Shown here piece after piece: positions 26,201-35,470 of a DNA stretch of 64,000 nucleotides. Source of the DNA: Flavobacterium jejuense (lineage in GTDB: Bacteria; Bacteroidota; Bacteroidia; Flavobacteriales; Flavobacteriaceae); contig NZ_VEVQ02000017.1 in assembly GCF_006491595.2 (NCBI RefSeq), forward strand, positions 37,326-101,325, read 5' to 3'. Below the pieces are notes generated by a model. That model searched no databases. It was not told where the DNA came from and saw only the letters and a list, made by a program, of their open reading frames with translations. Numbering within the stretch: the first letter of the stretch is position 1; the number at the start of each line of letters is the position of its first letter. The position numbers and the translations under genes are program-made.

Positions 26201-29200
26201 CTAATATTTTTTTGGAATAAAACGTTGGAAACGAACCAATTGTTCAGGAACACCCACCTCTTTTCTTGGTTGTCTAGAATGAGGAACGGTTCTCGTTTTA
26301 GTATGTTTATGAGCTTTAGAAGCTAATAAATTCACTAGTTTTTGAACTTCACTGCTTAAAGCTTCATCTTGTACCAATTCGTCTTGAACCATTTCCAATA
26401 ATTGATCGCGAGTGCTTTCCATTACAGCTTGCTCATTAAATAAATTTTCGTTAGACAAGTGATCCAGCGTAGTATGTAATAAGGACTCTTCTTTCATATC
26501 CAAGTGTTTGTTGTCGTTTAAGATTTTTCTTAATCGAGCTTCTGTCTCTTTTAATAACAGTTGGTTTTGTGCCTCATTTGGAATCACACCAATTTGCATT
26601 TCGGGCGGAAAATTAGGATTATCAGGCACACCAGGACGAGGTTGTACAATGGCTAACTTGTCAAAATACTTCACCATAGCATTAATCTGATTGGTTTGTG
26701 TAGGAGCTGCACCATCTAAAGGCAAATCATCCAACCAGAAATAACGAAAAGCAAAGGCTTCTCTTCTTGTTTCTTCATCCAAGTGTGAATCAATCGTTTC
26801 TTTATAGCGTTCTTCACTCAAAATATTATTCGGAACTCGAGCAGGCCAAAAAGTTGGTAAATACGGATCGTAAGCCGTAGTATACCCATCTCTACAACTA
26901 GCGGTATCGGTTTGCCAAGGAATGGCCATCCATCTCGTAACACCACCAGGTACTTGACCTCCTAATAAAGGACCAGCAGGTAAAGTCAAAACATCACTAT
27001 TCATAGTAGAACCATAATAATGATAATCCGTTTTAGGAGTTTTAGGAGCATGTTTCAATCGGAAAGGAGCCATGTACATACCAGATGTTCGCATAGGCCA
27101 AGTCATTTCACAACCTGGGTGAAAAGCATCAGCCAAACAGAAATCCATAGCAGCTTTGGTTAACATATCGGGTTGTTCCGCTATAGGATAATCCTCAATT
27201 TTTTTAGCGGGTGGAATATACGGACAACCTGTTGTATCTACAAAATCAGCATCAAAATCACCTTCCACCCATTGGTCTAAAAACTCCAATTGCAAGTGCG
27301 ATAAAGTCGAATGTTGTCTTACAGAACCTAGTGTAGGAATTGCAACAGCATCACCATATAACCAAGGCCATAATTGGGGAGCTTCCGCACCAGATTGATC
27401 AAATCTACGGAAATTATTCGAAATAGTACGACGCATTTCTAGGTTGGCAGAAGAAGGATCATTTAATTTTTTGACCCATTCTATACTGGTATAATTGAAT
27501 TGACCACCCCAACCAAAAGCAGCAGCAAATCCTGCATTTACCCATTGTAAGTTGGTCATTCTTTCAAAAATAGGCAAGATGTCTTTACAGAAAGAAGGTC
27601 TCGCGGGTCTTGCTAGCATTCCCGATTCTACAGCAACACTTCGCATTAAATCCCACATAGTACGTACCGATTTTTGCATAGGAGCATAATCCGGTGGAGC
27701 GCAAATTACCCAAGCTGGATCTACATTAAGAGCTACTCCTTCATATTCTACTGTAGCGGTAATAGGACCATCAGACATATCATCATACCACCCTTCATTA
27801 TTGGCAAAAGTAATCGCTTTATCTCCATTGATATTTTCCGATTTTCCATGACCACCAAGCATCACTAAACGTCCTTTTTCATCGGTATGCATTTCTCCTA
27901 AATACACCGATTTGCCTAGGAACTTTCCTTTAAACTTTTTACCTTCCCTAACATTCGGCTCTGAAATAGTGGCACCACCACCATCAATCAACAACTGTGT
28001 ACGGTCTTTTACATCAATATTTCTTAATAAAGAGGCTGGCACATTAGGGTCGGAGGCGTCTGGAATATCTAAGGCAATTTGGAATTGGTACCAAGAGGAT
28101 TTTTGGTTAGCCAAATGCGAATGCCAAGTAATTTTAGCATTATCCATAGTCAATTCTTTAATAGCCTTTCCAGCTGCATTAAAACCATAAATGCGAAACT
28201 GAGCTGCCTGACGTTTTATCGCTCCAGTTTTATCACGATAAGCATAAACGTCTTCTTTTACTTCTGGCTCATCTACCAAAGGACCTATGAAATACTCTTC
28301 TTCACTGGTTCCCACACGCATCACACCAATAGGAGGATAAATACCAGCTCTTACAATACAAGTACTATCCTCATCTGTATTACCTCTAAAATGCGGATTT
28401 ATTTCTTTAGGTTCTTGTAGTTGTTGCCCATTAGCCTGATGTCTGGCTTCAGCACTGGCAGCATAAACTGTTTTACGAGCCTCTGCAATGCTACCCAAAG
28501 GTTTATGAGCTTCTAAAGTTCTCCAAATATTAAAAGAAAGATTACTTCCAAATTCAGACTGACCAATAGCAGTTACATCTTGTTGTGGTAAATGCAATTT
28601 CGCAATGCAGATGTACGGACTTTCCTCTGTACTCCAAACCACTTGTGCATCATTAAGAGGCATGGTTGCATCGTTAGTACGCAATTGGATTTCAAATCGA
28701 AAAGTAGCATTTCCATTGCGTAAGCGTTTTTCTAAATCCAATCGTAAATAATTATCATCGTCAAAAGGAGCTCCTTTATACGTGTCATCAGGAATCAAAC
28801 GGTATTTTACAATTTGAGTTTCTCCAAATTGAAAAGGTAAGATGGCCCAATAACCAGCACTTAAAACACTAGCTTCTTCTTTTTGCATGGCTTGCAAAAT
28901 ACTAGCCAATTCAGGATGTTTGTTGATATAAGTATCATAATCTCTATCCACAACACCAGCGGTTGTAAACGTGCACATTTGCTGTGCATCACGAGCAAAA
29001 AAGCGATCGATATTCTGAAAAATAAAATCGGCAGTAGGGCCTTCTCCAAAAAGTTTCGGACCTTCCACTCCAAAAAGTTTTAACCCCACACCTAAAGTAG
29101 TATGTAAATCAGGAGATGTTGGTCCTGTATCACTAGAGAAACGAACGGCACAATCGTAATGAGAGCCTGCAAAAATACCTATTTTAAACTTTTCATCGAT

Positions 29201-29419
29201 ATCTTCATTGATTACGAACTGTCCGTAAGCGATGCCATGTTGTTTTCTAAAAACAGCACGTTCCGCTGGATTTTGTCCTTTTTCAATTCGGGTCTTTTGT
29301 CCCATTTCTACAAACATCTCTTTAAGACGCTGTGTCACCATTTCAGTACTACCACTACTATCCCAACATTTCACATCGTTTGCTGTTGGTTTTTCAAAGA
29401 TTCGTTTTTTGTTGTCCAT
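26201..29419 (-). CDS. Catalase-like domain fused to LodA-family CTQ quinoprotein oxidase
   Basis: A 1072-residue fusion. Residues about 20-340 resemble a heme catalase-like domain (AERAVFRKQHGIAYGQF, DCAVRFSSDTG, GVGLKLFGVEG), but the distal His of the catalase VVHAKG motif appears to be Phe. Residues about 345-1000 are LodA-like (IVRAGIYPPIGVMRVG). The cofactor pair is conserved as Cys770 (HPGCEMTW) and Trp835 (IPWQTD), 65 residues apart as in Marinomonas LodA Cys516/Trp581. LodA relatives oxidise amino acids and release hydrogen peroxide. The substrate here is unknown. It is the first gene of the lodA-lodB operon. Confidence 0.87.
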   Translation of the reverse strand: MDNKKRIFEKPTANDVKCWDSSGSTEMVTQRLKEMFVEMGQKTRIEKGQNPAERAVFRKQHGIAYGQFVINEDIDEKFKIGIFAGSHYDCAVRFSSDTGPTSPDLHTTLGVGLKLFGVEGPKLFGEGPTADFIFQNIDRFFARDAQQMCTFTTAGVVDRDYDTYINKHPELASILQAMQKEEASVLSAGYWAILPFQFGETQIVKYRLIPDDTYKGAPFDDDNYLRLDLEKRLRNGNATFRFEIQLRTNDATMPLNDAQVVWSTEESPYICIAKLHLPQQDVTAIGQSEFGSNLSFNIWRTLEAHKPLGSIAEARKTVYAASAEARHQANGQQLQEPKEINPHFRGNTDEDSTCIVRAGIYPPIGVMRVGTSEEEYFIGPLVDEPEVKEDVYAYRDKTGAIKRQAAQFRIYGFNAAGKAIKELTMDNAKITWHSHLANQKSSWYQFQIALDIPDASDPNVPASLLRNIDVKDRTQLLIDGGGATISEPNVREGKKFKGKFLGKSVYLGEMHTDEKGRLVMLGGHGKSENINGDKAITFANNEGWYDDMSDGPITATVEYEGVALNVDPAWVICAPPDYAPMQKSVRTMWDLMRSVAVESGMLARPARPSFCKDILPIFERMTNLQWVNAGFAAAFGWGGQFNYTSIEWVKKLNDPSSANLEMRRTISNNFRRFDQSGAEAPQLWPWLYGDAVAIPTLGSVRQHSTLSHLQLEFLDQWVEGDFDADFVDTTGCPYIPPAKKIEDYPIAEQPDMLTKAAMDFCLADAFHPGCEMTWPMRTSGMYMAPFRLKHAPKTPKTDYHYYGSTMNSDVLTLPAGPLLGGQVPGGVTRWMAIPWQTDTASCRDGYTTAYDPYLPTFWPARVPNNILSEERYKETIDSHLDEETRREAFAFRYFWLDDLPLDGAAPTQTNQINAMVKYFDKLAIVQPRPGVPDNPNFPPEMQIGVIPNEAQNQLLLKETEARLRKILNDNKHLDMKEESLLHTTLDHLSNENLFNEQAVMESTRDQLLEMVQDELVQDEALSSEVQKLVNLLASKAHKHTKTRTVPHSRQPRKEVGVPEQLVRFQRFIPKKY

Positions 29420-29534
29420 ATTTAGTAATTATTTGTTTGTTACGTTATTTAGTACGTAAATCGTATGTAGAATCGGAAACTAAGACAACCAAAATTAGTT
29501 GAATAGTTAGGTTACGATTAGTAGTACATCCTTA

Positions 29535-29581
29535 CAAATTTAAAATTTATCTTGGAAAATGGAGTAGGTAGTTTTACCTGT
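29535..29581 (-). promoter_or_regulatory. Promoter with AGGTA-N4-TACCT palindrome (lodA-lodB operon)
   Basis: TAAATTTG lies at 29535-29542 on the minus strand, and GTAGGTAGTTTTACCTGT at 29564-29581, 21 bp upstream. The core AGGTA/TACCT is perfect and the outer bases are partly changed. The leader is about 115 nt. The rest of 29582-29823 holds an R3-like scrap (CAAAGTGACG, about 29616) and no gene. Confidence 0.6.
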
Positions 29582-29823
29582 TTTTTATAAAAAATTCTAG
29601 ATATGCTTCGCACTCAAAGTGACGTTTGTTGTCTTTTAATTATTGTACTGAAAACGAATTATTTTAATTGTAACTACTTTGTTTTGAGTGTTTTGTTTGA
29701 TGAAATGGAATGAGATGTATCAATAAGAAATCAGAATACATCTAGAAGATAAAGTAAGTTACATAAATCCGTGAAAATCTGCTTTAGAAAAAGAAATAAA
29801 AAAGGAATTTATTATTGTAACTA

Positions 29824-30561
29824 TCAACCATCAATACCAATGATTTCAAGAACTCCACTTTCCAAACCATAAAGTTTGCCATTAACTTCTTTAAAAAAGC
29901 GACCAATTATAACAGCCACTACCACATTATCAGATGTAACAGGAGGAGCAAGAACTAACGCTACATTGCCAGAAAAGTTTTTGTCTAAAAAAATAGGCTC
30001 ACTATCCTCAAATGAATAATCTTCATTTTCTAAACCAATAGTAATATAGCGTAAAACCAATTCAAAATGCGTAGCATTTGTATCTAGAAACAATTTTTTA
30101 CCAGTATAGGCAGAAAGTAGCAAACCATTCGTAAAAGAAAAAGAATAATGATGACGTAAAGTAGTCAATAATGATTTGCCATGGGTTAAAACAAGGCCAG
30201 TAAACATTTTTTTGCCATCAGGGGTTAGTAAACCTTTTACAAAATGACGATTGCCACGTTCAGAAATAGGATCAAGAGCTTTAAGTTTAGTAAACGAACT
30301 TACTAAGCGTTGGTGTAATTTACCATCTTTAAGCACATTCAAATGGGGTTGTAAAGCCTTTTTAAATAAGGATACACTATGCATACAAGTTTTAAATTCT
30401 GTACTATTTTCCCTTACGCGTACCATAGAAGCTTTAGTCTTAATAGCATCACCATTAAAACCCCCACCAGCAGTTCGTACCACTTGTTTACCATCGAGTA
30501 CATAAAAATTAAGCCCATTTAATGTGCCCTTTACTTGAAATACACTTTTTCCTTTTGCCAT
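29824..30561 (-). CDS. Hypothetical protein, 245 aa
   Basis: A basic 245-residue protein without signal peptide or membrane helix. The N-terminus VFQVKGTLNGLNFYVLDGKQ, followed by a strongly conserved-looking VVRTAGGGFNGDAIKTK, hints at a DNA- or polymer-interacting domain, but I do not recognise the family. The C-terminal half is beta-rich. It lies upstream of the lod operon and downstream of the 501-residue protein, all on the same strand but separated by long gaps, so a common transcript is unlikely. Confidence 0.72.
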   Translation of the reverse strand: MAKGKSVFQVKGTLNGLNFYVLDGKQVVRTAGGGFNGDAIKTKASMVRVRENSTEFKTCMHSVSLFKKALQPHLNVLKDGKLHQRLVSSFTKLKALDPISERGNRHFVKGLLTPDGKKMFTGLVLTHGKSLLTTLRHHYSFSFTNGLLLSAYTGKKLFLDTNATHFELVLRYITIGLENEDYSFEDSEPIFLDKNFSGNVALVLAPPVTSDNVVVAVIIGRFFKEVNGKLYGLESGVLEIIGIDG

Positions 30562-30699
30562 AATTAAAAAAACCTTTATAAAATACTAAGATACAAAATA
30601 GATATAATAATTATATAGTAAGGGTATAGTAATAATATAGTAACTAAAACTTGATGAATAGGTTAATAAAAGAAGTATTTAAATAGTTTAAACAAAAAG

Positions 30700-30741
30700 T
30701 AGCCCTACAGTACCTTTCGTTAGTAAGGTTATACAGGGCTA
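30700..30741 (-). terminator. Terminator of the 30769-32274 gene
   Basis: The outer stem TAGCCCT...AGGGCTA and an inner AACCTTACTAACGAAAGGTA hairpin precede a T run on the minus strand. Confidence 0.75.
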
Positions 30742-30768
30742 TTTAATGTTGTAAATCAAAATCCTTGT

Positions 30769-32274
30769 CTATTCAGGACCGTTAATGGCATTTACCGAAG
30801 AGGTTTTTGGACTAGGAGTATTTATATCAGTAATTACAATACTAACATTGCCTCTAAGACCATCTGTACCTAGTGATAACTCTAATGTGGGAGCATCGGC
30901 AGGAGCGGCAACAATATACATAAGCGGCACATAAATGATGCTATCAAATGTTTTAGTTTGCTTGTTGATGGTTTTAACATTGTTAGTACTGGTTTTACTA
31001 GTAGTAACATAGGTAATACTATTATCGTTGTTGATGGTTAGTTGTTCATCTCCATCTTTACTTGTCATTGTTACACCACCAAATACATGCAACGGCACGG
31101 GATTGAATAGTGTAGTACCAGATATAAGAGTGTCATCAATATTTCCTGTAACGCTTACTAACGATCCACTAATTTCATTACACGGTTTATATTCACGATT
31201 GAATGTCAGTACTAATTCAGGTTTGCCTAATGTAGAAGGCACTGTTAATGTGTTTGTAGTAGTATCAAATGTCATTCCTAAAAGAGGATCAAAATAATGT
31301 CCGAAAGATGTTTTGCCATCTAAGGAATAACTAATCATTACAAAATTAAGTTCTAATTCCATTTTAGCTCCTGTACTAATGTATTGGGCTTGAATAGATA
31401 CAAAAGCTTTTGGATATTCTTTTGATGGAATTTGATAATAGCCACTAAAATCAGCCAATGTAATACCACTAAGATCATATATTTGTGATTTAGGAGTAGG
31501 TCCTGTTGGTATAGTTGTTAACGATCTTGTAGTTAAGTTGTTACCAATAATGCTCATATTGTTACAAGCAAAACCTTGTGTGGCAGCAGTACCCATAATT
31601 AACTTTACCTGTGTATAAGGTTTTGTCTCAATAGAGAAGTAATACATGTTTAAATTGTATATATAGGTTTTTACGGGATGTAACTCTCCATTATTAGTAC
31701 CATTGTCATACAGTAATGTATTGTTGTCTCCTATGCTCATTACTTTTACAGGTGGTTGCCCTATAATAGGTGTATAAAAATAATCACCTTTATAAAGCGA
31801 AGCTGGAATAGGATTATTGTAAGTAGTACCCTTTACGTGTAACGCTTGTTGACCAAGTAAGATAATACTTCCTTTACAAGAGACAGTAGGACCATACGTG
31901 CTACTGTTACGAGAAAAGGTTAAGCTTAAGCCAAGACCTTCTTCTGCATTATCTTGGAGTAATTGGTTACCATCAAAAGTTCCAGTGAATTTATAGCGTT
32001 TAGATGTTGTACCATCCAAAGAAATTAAAAGAGACAAATCATACTGTGGTTCAGTAGTTGTAGGAGTAATAACCATATTTGTGTCAATAGCAAAAAAAGC
32101 ACCAGTTGCAGAATCTAATGTATAGTAACCATTAAAAGGGATTAGCTTTAGTGTATCAGCATTATTAACAACTTGGAACTTAGGATCATTAAATTGTTCT
32201 AGTAGCTGTTGATGGTAATTGGTAAGTTCTTCTGTTGGAGTTATAGCTACCTCATTTGTAAGTGTGTTGTTCAT
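30769..32274 (-). CDS. Hypothetical beta-rich protein with internal duplication
   Basis: A 501-residue protein, Thr/Asn/Gly-rich and apparently beta-sheet, with no signal peptide at its N-terminus (MNNTLTNEVAITPTEEL). Residues about 45-240 and 275-495 look like two copies of one domain. Each begins with a GYY motif (FNGYYTLDS, FSGYYQIPS), has SLDGTTS/SLDGKTS and LTFSRN/LTFNRE motifs, and a NPIPASLYKG/NPVPLHVFGG turn. The family is not recognised. It could be cytosolic, or exported by a route that needs no classical signal. Confidence 0.72.
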   Translation of the reverse strand: MNNTLTNEVAITPTEELTNYHQQLLEQFNDPKFQVVNNADTLKLIPFNGYYTLDSATGAFFAIDTNMVITPTTTEPQYDLSLLISLDGTTSKRYKFTGTFDGNQLLQDNAEEGLGLSLTFSRNSSTYGPTVSCKGSIILLGQQALHVKGTTYNNPIPASLYKGDYFYTPIIGQPPVKVMSIGDNNTLLYDNGTNNGELHPVKTYIYNLNMYYFSIETKPYTQVKLIMGTAATQGFACNNMSIIGNNLTTRSLTTIPTGPTPKSQIYDLSGITLADFSGYYQIPSKEYPKAFVSIQAQYISTGAKMELELNFVMISYSLDGKTSFGHYFDPLLGMTFDTTTNTLTVPSTLGKPELVLTFNREYKPCNEISGSLVSVTGNIDDTLISGTTLFNPVPLHVFGGVTMTSKDGDEQLTINNDNSITYVTTSKTSTNNVKTINKQTKTFDSIIYVPLMYIVAAPADAPTLELSLGTDGLRGNVSIVITDINTPSPKTSSVNAINGPE

Positions 32275-32635
32275 ATATTAGTTTTTTAATAATTAAAAAA
32301 AGAATTAGAAAAAATAAAAGCTATGTTAGTTTTACTTTCTTAGGTAAAGTTATTTTTTTGTACGGATCCAAATTGATAAATAACCATGAACGTCATATTT
32401 TTATCCATAAGAATAGAAAAACCTAGTAGGAGATTTTGTATAGAAGATATGTGCCTCTTAAGTAAAAACACTATTGGAAAGTTTTGTTTTCAGTACACAA
32501 GTTCTCGATATATCTTGAAGTTTCGGGATTATGAAATTGTTACTAGAATTCCATAAAAAAACATTCTAACTGACGTAAAGGGAGTAGTGATTAAGAGAAA
32601 AAAAGAGACGAAAAGGAGTATGTGTTTTATAACAA
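32275..32635. repeat. Intergenic region with partial R3 repeat
   Basis: Positions about 32480-32578 carry a diverged R3 element (AGTTTTGTTTTCAGTACACA, AGTTCTCGATA, CTAACTGACG). Otherwise I see no gene or clear signal between the hypothetical protein and btuC. Confidence 0.55.
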
Positions 32636-33658
32636 TCAACTAATTCTTCTCTTTCTAACCAACAACCAAACCACAATAGGAGCACCAATAATAGAAGTAA
32701 TCGCGTTAATAGGTAAGGTAATATCATTGCCTGGAAATTGAGCTACAATATCACAAAACAATAAAATAATTGCCCCTAACAAAGAAGTACTCCAAAATAA
32801 TATGAAATGATTACTGGTTTGAAAAAGTAGCTTGGCAATATGAGGCACAGCTAAACCAATAAAAGCAATTGGTCCAACAAAAGCGGTAATGCTTCCAGTT
32901 AAAATACTGGTTGCAAAAAGAATAATATAACGAGTTTTCTTGAAATTAACTCCTAAGCTATTGGCATATTTTTCACCTAACAATAAAGCGTCTAAAGGTT
33001 TGATTACCAAAAAACTTAAACTAATACCTATAAAAGTAATGATACTTAGAAAACTAACATCGTGCCAACTCAAATTGCCCAAACTGCCCATTTGCCAAAA
33101 CGTGTATTTCTGAAGTTGTTCAGCAGTGGTAAAGTAAGATAAAACGGAAACAATAGCACTGGTTAAACTCCCAAACATTAAACCTACAATCAAAATGGAC
33201 ATGGTGTCTTTCAAGCGTTGGGAAACAAATAAAACAGCCAATAAAACCAGCGAACTCCCTATTCCAGAAGCTAAAACCAATCCGTAAGAAGAGGTAAATA
33301 CTCTTGAAATACTTAATGGAAGAATTCCAGCACCAAGTACTACAATAGCTACTCCTAAACTAGCACCCGAGCTCAATCCTAATACATAAGGACCTGCCAA
33401 AGGATTTCTGAATAACGTTTGCATTAATAAACCACTTATTGATAAAGCAATACCAACTAAAATGGCAGTAATGGCTTTCGGTAACCTAAAATTTAAGATG
33501 ATATATTCCCACGAACTTTTAGAAGCATCATTACCTAACAAACAATTAATAACTTCTTTAAAAGGTATTTTTATGGAGCCTAAACTAATGTTTAAAAGCA
33601 TTAGAAATACTAATAATATAAGTAGACTAATAAATAATATGGAAAATTTTCTGGTCAC
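32636..33658 (-). CDS. btuC: FecCD/BtuC-family ABC permease
   Basis: A 340-residue inner-membrane permease of the iron/B12 importer family with about nine to ten hydrophobic helices. Typical motifs are FRLPKAITAILVGIALSISGLLMQTLFRNPLAGPYVLGLSSGASLG and GSITAFVGPIAFIGLAVPHIAKLL, of which the first carries the substrate-path helix. It follows the binding-protein gene by one base, and lies next to the cobalamin salvage genes, so corrinoid import is the likely function. The ATPase subunit is not in the operon. Confidence 0.9.
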   Translation of the reverse strand: MTRKFSILFISLLILLVFLMLLNISLGSIKIPFKEVINCLLGNDASKSSWEYIILNFRLPKAITAILVGIALSISGLLMQTLFRNPLAGPYVLGLSSGASLGVAIVVLGAGILPLSISRVFTSSYGLVLASGIGSSLVLLAVLFVSQRLKDTMSILIVGLMFGSLTSAIVSVLSYFTTAEQLQKYTFWQMGSLGNLSWHDVSFLSIITFIGISLSFLVIKPLDALLLGEKYANSLGVNFKKTRYIILFATSILTGSITAFVGPIAFIGLAVPHIAKLLFQTSNHFILFWSTSLLGAIILLFCDIVAQFPGNDITLPINAITSIIGAPIVVWLLVRKRRIS

Positions 33659-33659
33659 G

Positions 33660-34796
33660 CTATTCTAACTTTTTGGCAAAGGTAAAGGTATAATCGGGAA
33701 GAATTTCAGGATGAAAGATTTTAATGTAGTCTTTTAAAACCAAATCTGGTCTGCTTGGAGCAGTTTCATAATAAATGGTACCTCCAGTGGCTCCTTTTTG
33801 ACCTTCAAAGGTGTAGACTTCATTTTTTTGATAAGCCTCAAATTTTTTATAATGATGATTCTCTTCTACTAATTGACTTAAAGTTAAAATGGAACCATTT
33901 GTAATCCAAATATCGGCATGTTCAGCTTTATCGAAAACACTTTCAAAACTCAAAGGCTCGCTGCCCATTCCTGGTAAGTTTTTCCATAAATAATCAGCTT
34001 TAGCATCATTTAAGAATTGTGCAATCCAGCTATTTCCTCTTGCTACAAACCATTGGTCTTTATATAAAGAACCATATAGCACAGTTTGAGAAGCTTTTCT
34101 ATCTTTTACTAAAGTAAGTGCATCCGTGTAGTTTTTTTCAATAGTATTAAAAATAGTATTCCCTTCTTCTTCTTTACCTAATAAGGCCGCGTAAAACTTA
34201 ATCCATTCCGCTTTGCCTAGTGGAGATTGCTCCATCCAGTCGCCCTGAAATAGTACTTTCAAACCGTTTTTTGTAAGCTTGTCTACCATTTTATTGGTAT
34301 TGTCTACTCCAAAAGTCACAATCGCCTCTGGTTGCATGTCAAACAACAATTCAATATTCAAACTCTCATTCTGACCCACATCTCTAACTTGACCTTTATT
34401 GATTAAAGCTCTTGTTTTTGGTGAAGAAATATAATCCGTGTGAGGAAATCCAACTAGTTTGTCTTCACTTTCTAGCATTTCCAAAAAAGGAATAATAGTA
34501 GTAGAAGTAACTACTAACTTTTTAACTGGAACATTTATAGAGGGAAACTGTTGTAAACTGTCTGGAATAATTCCGTTCTTGTTTTTTAGTATATAAGTAA
34601 AAGTTTTTTCTGCTTTTGGCCAAGGGTTTAACACTTTTACTATAGAATAGCCTTCGTGTTTATAAATAACTAATCCAGTAGCATGTTTAATTTGGTTCTC
34701 CTCTTTTTCGATGCTTTTAACTGTAGTTTTGGTGTTTTTTTTACAACTAACGAATAAAAGTGAAGTTATGAAAAGGGTTTTAAAAAATAGTTTCAT
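33660..34796 (-). CDS. btuF: Corrinoid/iron-type ABC substrate-binding lipoprotein (BtuF-like)
   Basis: A 378-residue lipoprotein (lipobox LFVSCKK, Cys18) with the class III periplasmic binding fold (about 85-375). It shows KKLVVTSTTIIPFLEMLES, an AIVTFGVDNT segment and ETAPSRPDLVLKDYIKIFHPE near the C-terminus, all typical of BtuF/FecB proteins. It delivers ligand to the downstream BtuC-like permease. Corrinoid specificity is inferred from the divergent cob genes; a siderophore is the alternative. A TACATTTG -7 element lies 20 nt upstream. Confidence 0.85.
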   Translation of the reverse strand: MKLFFKTLFITSLLFVSCKKNTKTTVKSIEKEENQIKHATGLVIYKHEGYSIVKVLNPWPKAEKTFTYILKNKNGIIPDSLQQFPSINVPVKKLVVTSTTIIPFLEMLESEDKLVGFPHTDYISSPKTRALINKGQVRDVGQNESLNIELLFDMQPEAIVTFGVDNTNKMVDKLTKNGLKVLFQGDWMEQSPLGKAEWIKFYAALLGKEEEGNTIFNTIEKNYTDALTLVKDRKASQTVLYGSLYKDQWFVARGNSWIAQFLNDAKADYLWKNLPGMGSEPLSFESVFDKAEHADIWITNGSILTLSQLVEENHHYKKFEAYQKNEVYTFEGQKGATGGTIYYETAPSRPDLVLKDYIKIFHPEILPDYTFTFAKKLE

Positions 34797-34815
34797 TCGG
34801 TTTATTCTGTTTGCA

Positions 34816-34823
34816 CAAATGTA
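34816..34823 (-). promoter_or_regulatory. -7 element of btuF-btuC
   Basis: TACATTTG on the minus strand, upstream of btuF in the 81-bp divergent gap. On the plus strand a TATCTTTA at about 34866-34873 could serve the divergent CWC gene. Confidence 0.45.
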
Positions 34824-34877
34824 TGAAAAATTCTACGCTTCCATTTTATTAAAAATTATAAATACTATCTTTACGAC

Positions 34878-35240
34878 ATGAATTTGGTTAGAGAAAAAAC
34901 ATGTGTAATCTGTAAAACAACCTTTGGCTGTGGTAATCCATCTGAAACAATAAAATGCTGGTGTAATGAATTACCACCAATTTTTTCATTGGATCAAATC
35001 ACTGATTGTTTGTGTCCCAAATGTCTAAAAGAAGCAACAATTAAAAAGATTGATGCTTATGTGAAGACCATCACACCAGAAAATAGTTTAAATAATAAAG
35101 CAAAAGACTTACCCAAAACCAATCATTTAGTAGAAGACATAGATTATTATTTGGAAGAGGGAAATTATGTGTTTACCAAATGGTTTCATTTAAAAAGAGG
35201 ACTATGTTGTGGCAATGGATGTAGACACTGTCCGTATTAA
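34878..35240 (+). CDS. Cysteine-rich CWC / DUF5522 protein
   Basis: A 120-residue protein with two zinc-finger-like parts. The N-terminal cysteine-rich CWC domain (CVICKTTFGCGNPSETIKCWC...CLCPKCLKEA, about residues 10-55) is followed by a C-terminal DUF5522 domain (LEEGNYVFTKWFHLKRGLCCGNGCRHCPY). Metal binding is likely; the function is unknown. It is divergent from btuF and lies upstream of cobU with a 230-bp gap. That gap contains similar AT-rich blocks near both ends (GTTAATGGTTAGTTATTAAT and, reversed, ATTAATAATCAATCATC) but no riboswitch. Confidence 0.88.
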   Translation: MNLVREKTCVICKTTFGCGNPSETIKCWCNELPPIFSLDQITDCLCPKCLKEATIKKIDAYVKTITPENSLNNKAKDLPKTNHLVEDIDYYLEEGNYVFTKWFHLKRGLCCGNGCRHCPY

Positions 35241-35470
35241 TTATCGATTGTTAATGGTTAGTTATTAATTATAATATTGTGCTGATGATTATGAATTTGT
35301 AAATAATGAAAATATAGAAAAACCAAAACAGCAACTTGTTTGTATAAATAATAGCTACTCTAAAACTAATGAAAAACAGAATCAAAACTGTAAACCTAAA
35401 CAATAACAATAATGTCTACACTATCCAAATCTATTAATAATCAATCATCAACCACTAATAATTAATTTCA

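Noticed and set aside
35241..35470. Cobalamin riboswitch upstream of cobU
   Set aside because: The 230-bp gap lacks the GGTG/CCCGCAACTGT core and B12 box; it holds only AT-rich inverted blocks.
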